DNA of 64,000 bases from Pyropia yezoensis (taxonomy: Eukaryota > Rhodophyta > Bangiophyceae > Bangiales > Bangiaceae): contig CM020618.1 in the NCBI GenBank assembly GCA_009829735.1, positions 9,329,119-9,393,118 of the forward strand. Reading direction: 5' to 3'. The stretch's first letter is position 1, and each line of letters opens with the position of its first letter. The notes below the pieces were generated by a model. That model made no database searches. It saw only the letters and a program-made list of their open reading frames with translations, and was not told where the DNA came from. The position numbers and the translations under genes were made by a program. Below are positions 55,598 to 64,000 of this stretch, one piece after another.

Positions 55598-58500
55598 ATG
55601 GCGTCGAGCCGGCTGCTGGCGGTGGCTGGCGGCAGCGGCGGCGGCGGTGGCGGCGGCGGCGGCGGCGGTGGTGCCGCCGGTGGTGCCGCCGGTGGTGCCG
55701 CCGGTGGTGCCGCCGGTGGTGCCGCCGGTGCCGGCGTCGCCACGGACCGGGGCGGCCGCGGCGGCCGTGGCGGCCGGCCGCCGGGCCCATCGCCCCGGGC
55801 GGCGGCGGCGGCGGCGGCGTCAGACGCGACCGCCACCGCCCTGGTCATCCTGTCGGCCGCGTCCGCCACCGCCGGGGCGGCCGACACGCTGTGGGCGGTG
55901 GACAAAAAGTCGGGCTCCGTGCGGATGCTGCGGGTGCGGGGGGATGGCAGCACCGGCGGCGGCGGCAGGGGCGGTGGCGGGGGGGGGGACAAGGCCGACG
56001 CCCCCGCCCGTCGCCGCCGGGGGCCCCCAGACGCGGTCGCCACCGCCGGCGGTGGTGGCGGCGGCGGGGCGGGCGGGGCCGGCCGCCGCGGTCCATCCAC
56101 CGCCGCCGCCGGTGGCGTCGTCGGCGCGGCGGTGGTGGTGCGTGGCCGGCACGGCGCGGGGCCGCCCGGCGGCGCGGCGGCGGCGGCGGCGGGCGCCGTC
56201 ACCCGCCGGGAGGCGGCGGGCGTGCCCTTTTTCCACAACCTCGCCGGCGGCGGCGGCGACGGCGTCGGGTGCGTCGGCGGTGGCGGCGGGGCGACGCTCC
56301 GCTGGGGGGGCGCCGGCGCCGACGGCGCCGCGGCGGCCGCCGCGTGGGCGGGCAGCCGGGGCCTCCGCTCCGCGGCGCTCGCCGACGGCCGCAGCTACCG
56401 CTCCCTCCGCTACCTGTTTAAGCGCTCCCCCGGGGGGGGGAGGGGGGCGGGGGGGGGCCCGCCGTCGGCCGCGGCATGCCGCCGCCCGCGCCGCCGCCGC
56501 CGCCCCACCGGGCGCCGGTGCCCGCCGGGGGGGGGGGGGGGCGGCGGCCTCCCTGGCCGCGTCGCCGGGGGCGGCGGCGGCGGCGGGCGACGAGGCGGAC
56601 CCTGCCGCCGGCCGGCGGCTGCGGTGGGCGGGCGCCCTCTTTCGACGCCGCGCGCCGGGGGGGGGGGGCGCGGGCGGCGTCGTTGCCGCCGCCCGGGAGC
56701 GGGACCGCAACGGCGCCGACGGCCGCCCGCTGCGCGGCGGTGGTGGTGGTGGTGGTGGTGGTGTGGGGGGCGGTGGCTCCTCCCGGCGTACTGGCGGCGG
56801 CGGCGGCGACGGCGGTGGCGGCGGCGGGGCCGACGTGGGCGCCTCCCTGCGGCTCCTCGGCCAGTTCCTGTCGGGCGGCCGCCGCGGCGACGCGCCGTCG
56901 GCGGCGGCGGCGGCGGCGCTCCACGGGGGCGCCGCCGCCGGCGCCGCCGGCGCCGCCGCCGCGAGTGCGGTGCCGGCGCTGGGGGCGGGCCGCCCGCCGC
57001 CGCTGGCGCTCGTCCCCGGCCCGCCGCCGTGCGCCGAGCCGGGTGACCGGGGGGGCGAGGAGCCGCAGCCCGGCACCTCCCGCCCGGCGGCGGCGGCGGG
57101 TGCGGCGGCGGCGAGCCCCCGCCGCGTCTGGGGGGGGGGCTCCCGCCCGCGCAGCCGCCTGCTGCTGTCGCTGGCAGAGGCGCGGGCAGAGGGGGCGGCG
57201 GCGCCCTGGGCCGGGGGGGACTCACCGCCGCCGCTGCCACCCCCACTTTCCTCTACCGGCGCTGCGGCGGCGGCGGCGGCCGTCGGCGGGCCGCCGCCGC
57301 CGCCGACGCCGCCGCCCCCCTATCGCACCGCCACCCCCGCGGGTGGGGCCGGCACCCCTGCCGGGGTGACCTCCCGGCCGGCACCACCGCCCGACCCTGT
57401 TGGGCCGCCCCCCGTGCCGTGTACCATGCCGTCGGGGCTGGTGCTGATGGACTGCCGTGTGGCGCTGGCGCGCGTTGCCGGCGCGCGGGACATCCACGAC
57501 GCGCGGGTAACGCCCGCCGGGGGCGGGGGGGTGCGGGCCGGGGGCGGGGGGGTGCGGTCACCCGGGGCGTCTCCCTCTGCGGCTGTTGCCGGCGGCGGCG
57601 GCGGCGGCGGGTGGTCCCCCCCACACCGGTTGGGGGGTGGGAGAGCCGGCAGCGCCGCCGCGGCGGCGGCCGCCGCGGCGACCGCCGCGGCCGTCGTGGC
57701 CGATGATGAGGGCGGGTGGCTGGCGGCTGCCACGGCCGCGGCGGCTGCCGCAGAGGCCGCCGCCGCGTCTTCGTCGTCGTCGGGCGCCAGCGGGGCGTTG
57801 GCCGCCGTGGCCGCGGCGGCGACCGTCGGTGGCGGGGAGAGGGTACGCGACGGGCGTCTGCGGCGGGCGGCCGCTGGTGGGGGGGCGGCGGCGGCGGCGG
57901 CGGCGGCGGCGCCCCTGCCGGCGCCGCCATCCCCGCCGACGCCGCCGGGGGCGCGCGTGTCCCTCCCGCGGGGGGTGCCCATCAAGCCGATCAACCGTCG
58001 CAAGCTCCGCGCCGCCGCCGCGGGTGGTGGCGCGGCCGCCACTGGTGGCGGTGAGGGTGGCGGGGGTGGGGTCGGCGGTGGGGCAGGCAGGGGCGGGGGG
58101 GTGTCGCCGCGGCCGCCGCCGTCACCGACCGACGACCCGTGTGTGGATGACGCGGCCTGGTCGGGCGCCGACGCGGTGACGCTGGTGAATGACGATGACC
58201 GGAGCTTCCGGTCGCTGGGCGCCTTTGGCGCCGCCGCCGTCCGCGTCGGCGGCCGCCTGGTTGGGGGGTGGCGGCCGGCGCTGCCGGCCTCCCCGTCGGG
58301 GGCCTCCTCAACGTCCAGCGGCGACGGCTCGGCCGCGTCCCCACCGGGCCGGGGCGCCGCGTCGGGGTGCTCCTCTGACGGCGGCGACAGCGGCGGCGCG
58401 TCGCCGTCGTCGTCCATGTCTGACTGCACCGCCCCGTCGGGCGGGGGGGGGGGCGCGCAGCCGGCGGCGGCGGTGGCTGCGACCGGCGGCGGGGGGGGGG

Positions 58501-59378
58501 CGCGTCCCCCCGCGGCCGGGCGGCCGCCCATATCGGCCGCGCCCATGGCGCAGCCGGTGGCGGGCCGCCGCGAGCCGTCCACGTCCTCGACGATGAGTGG
58601 CGACTCAGGCGGCGGCAGCGGCGGCGGGCGGAGCCCCCCGGCGCCGCCGCCCCGCCGCCGCCGTGATGGCGTCCGCGGGCCGGCCGACCGGGTCGTCCGC
58701 GGTGGTGGCAGCCGCCCCGGCGGGGGGGGCGTGCCGGCGGGTGCGTGGGCGGGCGGCGGGCCGCTGGCCGACGCGGCGACCGCCGCGGCTTCCGCCGCGG
58801 CTGTGGCGGTGGACCGCCCGGCGCGGCCGCTGTCAGCGGGTGGTGGGGGCGTCGGCGGCGGCCGGTGGGCAAACCACCCCGCCGCCGCCGCCGCCTCCGC
58901 CGCGGCCGCCTCCGCCGCGGCCGACGAGTCAATGGCGGCGGCGGCCGCCGCCCCGCCACTGTCGTCGTCGCCGCCGCCGCCGCCCGCGCGCGAGGTGGCC
59001 ATGTACGTTGACGACTACCTGTCGTTTGCGACGCTCGGCGGCGGCGGCGGCCGCCGGCCGGCGGCGACACACGGCTGGGAGAGTGAGCTCCTCGTGCGGC
59101 TCCGCGCCGCCCGTAGTGGTGGTGGTGGCGGCGGCGGCGGCATTGCCGGTGGTGGTGGTGGCGGCGGCGGTGGTGACGATAGTGGCGGCGGTGGCGGCGG
59201 CGGCGGTGGCGGTGGCAAGGCGACCAAGTGGGGCAAGGGGGCCAGCGGCTCGGGCGGCCGCGCAGAGGGGCGCGCCGCGGACGCCGCCGCCGCTGCCGCC
59301 GCGGCCGACGCGCAGGGGGCGGACGCCAGCCGGCCGCGGCGGCGGCGGCTCGCCCGCGTCCTCGGCCTGCGGCGCTGA
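55598..59378 (+). CDS. Gly/Ala-rich low-complexity protein of unknown function, frame break
   Basis: About 1260 aa in two frames. The start at 55598 (MASSRLLAVAGGSGG) gives coherent protein to about 56430 (TALVILSAASATAGAADTLW, AVDKKSGSVRMLRV, RSYRSLRYLFKRSP). The coherent sequence then continues in another frame from about 56430-56545, where two G runs lie, to the stop at 59376-59378. Long Gly, Ala and Pro runs are broken by ordered islets: CTMPSGLVLMDCRVALARVA, LPRGVPIKPINRRKLRAAAA, ADAVTLVNDDDRSFRSLGAF, and REVAMYVDDYLSFATLGG near the C terminus. The basic end (RPRRRRLARVLGLRR) could be a nuclear signal. No family is recognised and no catalytic motif is seen. One or two homopolymer errors are the likely cause of the frame change. 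It converges on the Ser-rich gene. Confidence 0.55.
55667..55726 (+). repeat. Five tandem 12-bp units (GGTGGTGCCGCC)
   Basis: Perfect tandem array of five units coding repeated Gly-Ala-Ala-Gly type peptide near the N terminus of the Gly/Ala-rich protein. Length-variable by slippage. Confidence 0.9.
56426..56545. repeat. G-rich tracts where the frame of the giant gene changes
   Basis: Two G-rich tracts (about 56430-56457 and 56528-56541). Protein-like sequence leaves one frame before and resumes in another after them. Which tract holds the error, or both, cannot be decided here. Confidence 0.6.
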
Positions 59379-59917
59379 AGAAAAGCACGCGGCCAGAGGG
59401 GAGACGGGAGGGCTGTGGACGCACAGCCCGGCGCCCCGGCATGCGAGGGGGACCACCGCCGGGTGGGGGTCGGCCAGACTCTGATTGTATAACTGACACT
59501 GTTCTGTAGTACGCCCATAAACAACAAGGTCTGCCAAAGCCAGCAGCGAGAAGAAAAAGGCGAGCCGCCGCACGTTGCCCACACCCCCCCCCCCCCCGCC
59601 TCAGTCACGCCGGCGTGACCACCCCTCCCAGCGGGAGACGGGCGCCCCGCCAGGTGACGGCGTCGAAAGCACGGGGGCGTCCCCTGCGCCGGCGGCGCGA
59701 CACGGACGCGTCGCTGCGCAGCGCGCCCGCGCGCGCGGCCGGTATGGCGGGGCGCCCCCGAGGCCGCACTGCTAGCCCAGCCCCCCCCCCTCCCCCGCCC
59801 CCCACCGGGCAGCATCGGTACATACCCCTCCGCGCCGTGCCTCGGGCACCCCTTTCCCCCGTCCCTCCCCCACCTCTACCACTCCCCCCCCCCCCCCCCC
59901 CCCCGCGCGCAACGCCC
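59379..59917. other. Convergent 3' spacer
   Basis: 539 bp. A small AT-richer patch at 59480-59570 probably marks 3' UTR. C runs lie at 59583-59597 and 59885-59904. Confidence 0.5.
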
Positions 59918-60062
59918 TCAGCGCGGGCGGGGGTGCTGCCGCCGCTGGCGCGCCCCCCCCCCCCCACCGGGGACCACCACTGGCGCCGCCGCGACCGGCC
60001 GGCCGCCGCCGCCGTCCACCGCCGCCCGCTTGGTAGGCCGCCCCCCCACCGCAGCGGGGGAT

Positions 60063-60098
<36 letters not shown>

Positions 60099-61585
60099 GC
60101 CGCCAGTGGGCGACGGCCGCGGCGGCGAGCAGCCGGGGGCGTCACCGCCGGGGCGGCAGCGGCGGCGGCCGCGGGGCGGCGGCGCTTGGCGCCGACGGGG
60201 TCGGCGAAAAAGGGCTCCGCGTGCAGCGGCGCCGCCTCCACCGCCATGGCCGACGTGTTCCCGGGCGACGCGCCCGCGGCAGCCGCAGGGTCGCCGCTCG
60301 CTGTGGCGCTGGAAGCGGGAGTGGACGAGCCGCTGGAGGAGGAGGGGGAGCTGCTGGCAGTGGGGGAGCTGCTGCTGGGAGCGGCCGCACCGCCGCCAAT
60401 GGCCGGCGCCGCCCGCACCGTGGCTGCCGTCGCGGGGGCACCTTCACTCGATGAGGACGAGGAGGACGAAGCGGATGAAGACGAGGACGTGCTGGAGCTG
60501 TTGGAAGAGCTGGAAGTGCCGCTGCCAGAGGGTGCAGCGGCTGCCTGGGTAGGCGCTGCCGCTGGTGCAGATGAGGAAGAGTCTGAGCTTGAGTCTGAAC
60601 TGGAAGAGCTGCTGCTGGAAGAGCTGCTGCTGGAAGAGCTGCTGCTGGAAGAGCTACTGCTGGAAGAGCTGGAGCTGGAGCTGGAGCTGGAGCTGGAGCT
60701 GGAGCTGGAGCTGGTCGAGCTGGCCGACGGAGGTGGCCGTGCCGCCCCCACCGCCTTGACCGCCTTGTCGCCTTTGGGCAAAATCGCTGACTTGACGTCC
60801 TTGGTCGCCGCCTTGGCCGCCTTTGCCACCGTGGACGGCTTGCCATCCTTGACCACCGGCGCAGCCTCCTTGGCCGACTTTTTGGCCGCCTTGGCTGGCT
60901 GCGCCGTCGGCTGTGCCGCCTTGGCGGCGGCCTTGGCGGCCTTGGCCGCCGCCCGGGCCGCCTTGGCCACCGTCTCGTCCACGTCGGCGGCACCCCCCGC
61001 CGACGGGGGAGGCGGCGGCGGCGGCGGCGGCTCTTCCGACGCGGACGACGCGGAGCCGTCGGTAGCCGACGCCGACGCAGGGGGCGTCAGCGCCACCACC
61101 GCCCCCCGCCCGACGGCCGCACGCGAGCCACGCGGGGCGGCGGCCGGCGGTGGCGAGCCCGCAGCAGCCACCGACGAAGAAGGGGAGGACGACGAGGACG
61201 GGGAGGAGGCGGACGACGAGGAGGAGGAGGAAGAGGAGGAAGACGATGAAGACGGGGCGGAAGAGGAAGGGGCGGCAGAGCGGGCAGACGACGACCCCGA
61301 CCGGCGGCCGCCGCCCCCACCGCCCGAGCGACCAGAGGGGTCGGCCGTGTTCGAGCTGCCGGAGCTCTCGGAGCTGTCGGAGCTATCGTCGGGCGCGGCA
61401 ATGGTCACCCGCGGCGGCGGCGGCGGCGGTGACGGGGGCGGCGGCGGGGGCGGCGGCGGGGCGGCAGAGGCGGCGGCGGCGCCGCCGCGGCGGCCGCCGC
61501 CCCGCTTGGGGCGCTTGGCCGGCGGCGCCGCCGACGGGCCGCCGGTCGGCCGCGGCGGCGGCGGCGGCAGGCGGCGCTTGGCCAT
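59918..61585 (-). CDS. Ser-run, Lys/Ala-rich nuclear protein (Nopp140/histone-H1-like composition)
   Basis: About 555 aa. The start [20 protein letters not shown] is followed by basic AKRPKRGGG (nuclear signal-like), long Ser runs mixed with Asp/Glu, and a central Lys-Ala-Pro segment at about residues 195-270 ([60 protein letters not shown]) like H1 tails. A second Ser block with [10 protein letters not shown] units, a GAKRRRP basic patch and a C-terminal Arg/Gly-rich region follow. Acidic-Ser clusters alternating with basic Ala/Lys/Pro are typical of Nopp140/SRP40-type nucleolar proteins and of linker-histone tails, but no globular domain is visible. The opposite strand is also open (Glu/Leu repeats). 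The minus strand is preferred because of the Lys/Ala core and nuclear-signal motifs. The exact C terminus is uncertain because C runs lie near 59949-59963. Confidence 0.5.
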
Positions 61586-62212
61586 GGCCGCCCCCTGCAG
61601 GTGACCGGGGGCGGGCGAGCGGGCAGGCGGGCGGGCAGTCGAGCGGCCGGGCCGACGGGGCAGGCGGGCGGGTGGGTAGGGGGGGAGAGATGGCGGGCGG
61701 CAAGGGGACTGCCGAGGGGGGTCGGGAGGGCCGCGGCGGCGAGGGGGGACGGCGACAGCCGGCGGGCAAGAAGGGGGGGCAGCGCACCGTCGGGGAGGGG
61801 GGTGGTCGCAACGGGGGATCCGCGATCCCGCTGCCGCGAGGGGACTGGCCGGGGAGGGCGGGGGGAGCGTGATCCGGTCGCCCGCCGTCGACGCCCCCTT
61901 GTCCGTCGTGCTATCTGCGCCGCCTTCCTTTCGTGCGCCCTCTCCCAGCCATCCCCCACGTCACAGCGCTTCCAACAACCCCCCCCTCCTCTCCTCCCTC
62001 ACCCCCCCCCCTTCCTTGCCCCCTGTTCACCCTTTCCACCCTCCCCCCCTTCCCTCCCCTCCCCTCCCCTCCCCTCCCCTCCCCTCCCTTCCCATCCCCT
62101 CCCCTCCCCTCCCCTCCCCTCCCCTCCCCTCCCCTCCCCTCCCCTCCCCGCCCCCCTCCTCCGCGGAGACCACACGCCACCTCCACCACCGCCGCCGCCC
62201 GTGATTACCACC
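61586..62212. other. Divergent spacer Ser-rich gene / QueC
   Basis: 627 bp between divergent starts. The half next to QueC is almost entirely pyrimidine on the plus strand. Confidence 0.5.
62049..62150. repeat. (CCCCT)n pentanucleotide array
   Basis: About 20 tandem CCCCT/CTCCC units with two minor interruptions, 60-160 bp upstream of the QueC start. Polypyrimidine/polypurine DNA of this kind can form H-DNA and may be part of the promoter or 5' UTR. Confidence 0.9.
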
Positions 62213-63162
62213 ATGCCCCCCGCCGGCGCCCCCCTCCGGCGGGCGGTGGTCCTTTTATCGGGCGGCCTCGACTCGGCCACCGCCCTGGCCATGACGCTCG
62301 CGACGGGCGCGCGCGTCCGCACCCTGTCGTTTGACTATGGCCAGCGGCACCGGGCGGAGCTGGATGCGGCCGCGGCGCTGGCGGCCGCGTCGGCGGGGGC
62401 GGGGGTGGAGGACCACCGGGTGGCGACGATTGACCTGGCGGCCTTTGGGGGGTCCTCCCTCCTGCGGCTGCCGCCGGGGGGGGTGGGCGACACCGCCGCG
62501 GCGGTGGGGCGGGGCGCGGGGTGGGAGGGGGACCTGCAGGTGCCCAAGGACCGGGACCTGTCGGCGACGACTGGCAGCGGGGGTGGGGGTGGGGGTGGGG
62601 GTGAGGGTGGGGGTGGCGGCGGCCAGGGCGGTGGCGGCGGCGGCGGGGGCGGGGCTGACGGCGGCCACGGCGGGGACACGGCCATCCCCAACACGTACGT
62701 GCCGGCGCGCAACACGATCTTCCTCGCCTACGCGCTGGGCCTGGCCGAGGTGTCCCGCGCGTCGTCCATCGTCATTGGCGCCAACGCGGTCGACTACTCG
62801 GGCTACCCCGACTGCCGGCCCGCCTACTTTGACGCGTGGCGGCCGCTCGCGGCGGTCGCCACCGCCGCGGCCGTCACCCCGGGAGGCGGCGGGGCGGTGG
62901 CGATTGAAACGCCGCTGCTGCACATGTCCAAGGCGGACATTGTGCGGGAGGGGCTGCGGCTGGGGGTGGACTTTGCGGCCACCCACTCGTGTTACGACCC
63001 GGTGGGGGGGAGGGGGGGGGAGGGGGGGGGGGGTGGGGGCCGTGTGGCCGCTGTGATGCGTGCCGCCTGCGGGCGGCGGCGTTTGAGGAGGTGGGCGTTG
63101 GCCGCGACCCGGCGGTGGTGCGGTGGGAGGCGGAGCAGGGGAAAAGGGGGCGGGGGGGGTAG
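62213..63162 (+). CDS. queC: 7-cyano-7-deazaguanine (preQ0) synthase, QueC, frame break at G run
   Basis: QueC converts 7-carboxy-7-deazaguanine to preQ0 with ATP and ammonia, an early queuosine/deazapurine step. The product is about 316 aa. The N-terminal P-loop of the N-type ATP-PPase is VVLLSGGLDSATA (residues 12-24), then SFDYGQRHRAELDAAAALAA, a Gly-rich insertion of about 60 residues, then PNTYVPARNTIFLAYALGLA, IVIGANAVDYSGYPDCRPAY, IETPLLHMSKADIVREGLRL and THSCYDP, in family order. After a G run at about 63004-63042 the expected C terminus appears in another frame: GPCGRCDACRLRAAAFEEVG then VGRDPAVVRWEAEQGKRGRGG, stop at 63160-63162. It restores the zinc CxxC pair that, with the Cys of SCYDP, belongs to QueC. 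The frame break is probably a homopolymer-length error. Eukaryotes normally lack QueC. The Gly insertion and G runs resemble the neighbours, so simple bacterial contamination is unlikely. No clear transit peptide. Confidence 0.85.
63004..63042. repeat. G-run tract that breaks the QueC frame
   Basis: Three G runs interrupted by A and T between the SCYDP motif and the zinc CxxC motif. Upstream and downstream motifs are in different frames, so the stored length is probably off by one or two bases. Confidence 0.8.
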
Positions 63163-64000
63163 GCCGGCGGCCCCCGCGCACGCATGGCAGTTTTTGGGTG
63201 GGAGGGGGAGGGGGGGTGCTTTTTGTTCTTCTCTGTCCATGGGGCGGCGGTGGCCGGCAGGCGGTAATGGCTGGTTGGTGAAAGTGTCGGGGGCGGTGGC
63301 GGTAACCGTGGCGGTGGCGGTTGCTGTGGCGTTGGCGTGGGCGGTGGCGGTGGCGATGGGGATGGCGGGCGAGAGGGAGTGCGAGCGGGCGTGCGGGCGG
63401 GCGGGCGGGCGAGGCGACAGGGCTGGGAGGTGGGGAGGGCAAAGGGGAGGTGGCCCGCCGCGCCCCGCGGGGGGTGTATGGACGGCACTACCCGTTGTTG
63501 CAGAGTGGCGGCGACGGCGGTGACGGCTGCGAGGGCTACGGCGGTAGTGGCGACGGCGGCGGCAGCGGCGGCGACGTTGTTGGGGGGGGAGGGGTGGTGA
63601 GAGAGGGGGTGGTGGTGACGAGCGCTACGGGATCGTCTGCGAGTGGCCGGGCTTGACGTGGCGCGGCTACCCTTTTGCGCCCCGACGGCCGGCGCGCTGG
63701 CCGGCCGGCAGGGGTGGCCCTCCGCTGCCCCAGCACGGCATGGCCGCCGCGGTGCTGCAGTTCTTTTGGGGGGCGGGGGGCGGGGGGGCTCAGTCGGGGT
63801 TCTCGGGGCCCCGGTGCACCCCCCGCGGTAGTCGTGTAGCTGTCTGTTGGCGGCGTGGGACGGGGGCGCCTGGAGCCGGGGGGCAACCGGGCGACCGGGC
63901 GACCGGGCGACCGGGGAAGAGTTCCCCTGCTGGGCAGGGTCCCCGGCGTAGGCGCAGGAACGGTCGGGCGACAGCCTTCCCCCCCGCCCGTTGTGCCTTC
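63163..64000. other. Right-end region without a recognised gene
   Basis: About 840 bp of GC-rich DNA after QueC. Long GGC-type triplets occupy 63290-63580. No domain is seen; it may be the 3' UTR and the beginning of the next intergenic region. Confidence 0.5.
63885..63916. repeat. Four tandem 8-bp units (GACCGGGC)
   Basis: Tandem array with small variants at the first and last unit (AACCGGGC, GACCGGGG). Confidence 0.85.

Noticed and set aside
58929-59582. Minus-strand frame starting MGNVRRLAFFFSLLALADLV, looks like a signal peptide
   Set aside because: After about 70 residues it runs antisense into the Gly/Ala-rich gene with only low-complexity text; no support as a gene.
60030-61604. Plus-strand open frame opposite the Ser-rich gene, full of LEELLLEE repeats
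   Set aside because: It is the antisense of Ser codons. The Lys-Ala core and nuclear-signal motifs make sense only on the minus strand.
62213-63162. Idea that QueC is plain bacterial contamination
   Set aside because: It carries a long Gly-rich insertion and G runs like its neighbours, with no bacterial operon or Shine-Dalgarno context. Not fully excluded without read evidence.
1-64000. CRISPR arrays, rRNA, tRNA genes
   Set aside because: No regularly spaced direct repeats with unique spacers, no T-loop-type tRNA hairpins and no rRNA-like blocks were found in the AT-richer segments inspected.

Overview
The window looks like nuclear DNA of a very GC-rich eukaryotic alga. The best guess is a bangiophycean red alga (Porphyra/Pyropia type), inferred from four things: extreme GC content, long G or C homopolymers, proteins padded with Ala/Gly/Pro/Ser runs, and few short introns. 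No rRNA or organelle genes are present and species identity is not proven. Eukaryotic marks include GT-AG introns (five inferable, four opening with GTACGT), a BRO1/ALIX protein, SANT co-repressor, PH-AGC kinase, SNF1/KA1-type kinase and proteasome-assembly chaperone.

Layout from left to right: catalase (+, three exons, 2-2222); NCoR/SMRT-like two-SANT protein (-, 3008-8641); about 5.4 kb of gene-poor low-complexity DNA with an assembly gap (9682-9969); DHRS12-like SDR (-, 14094-15461); CYP74-like P450 (+, 16890-18382); MenE/AAE14-like acyl-CoA ligase (-, 19118-21784); an AT-richer island and low-complexity spacer; PH-AGC kinase (+, 25032-28574); MDR oxidoreductase (-, 29256-30605); a spacer with a motif cluster and a mariner-type MITE; unknown plastid-like protein (+, 32790-33656); GatC (-, 34420-35052); PSMG1/PAC1-like (+, 35450-36385); SNF1/MARK-like kinase (-, 37439-40448, three exons); HCNGP/SAP30BP-like (+, 42388-43245); BRO1/ALIX (-, 44025-46730); two-fasciclin secreted protein (-, 47370-48614); about 7 kb of homopolymer-rich DNA with an inverted-repeat island; Gly/Ala-rich giant protein (+, 55598-59378); Ser/Lys-Ala-rich nuclear-type protein (-, 59918-61585); QueC (+, 62213-63162); and a gene-poor end.

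The genes do not form one pathway. They are mostly single-exon housekeeping, signalling and redox genes in an almost strictly alternating strand order. Four genes (CYP74-like, MenE-like, the Gly/Ala-rich protein, QueC) continue in another frame after a G/C homopolymer. This most likely reflects mis-sized homopolymers in the assembly, not pseudogenes, but it needs checking.

The most notable item is a complete-looking QueC (preQ0 synthase) in a eukaryotic setting, because eukaryotes usually salvage queuine. A CYP74-type oxylipin enzyme, a signal-peptide catalase without a visible PTS1, an alga-type NCoR-like co-repressor with internal duplications, and a mariner-type MITE are the next best leads.
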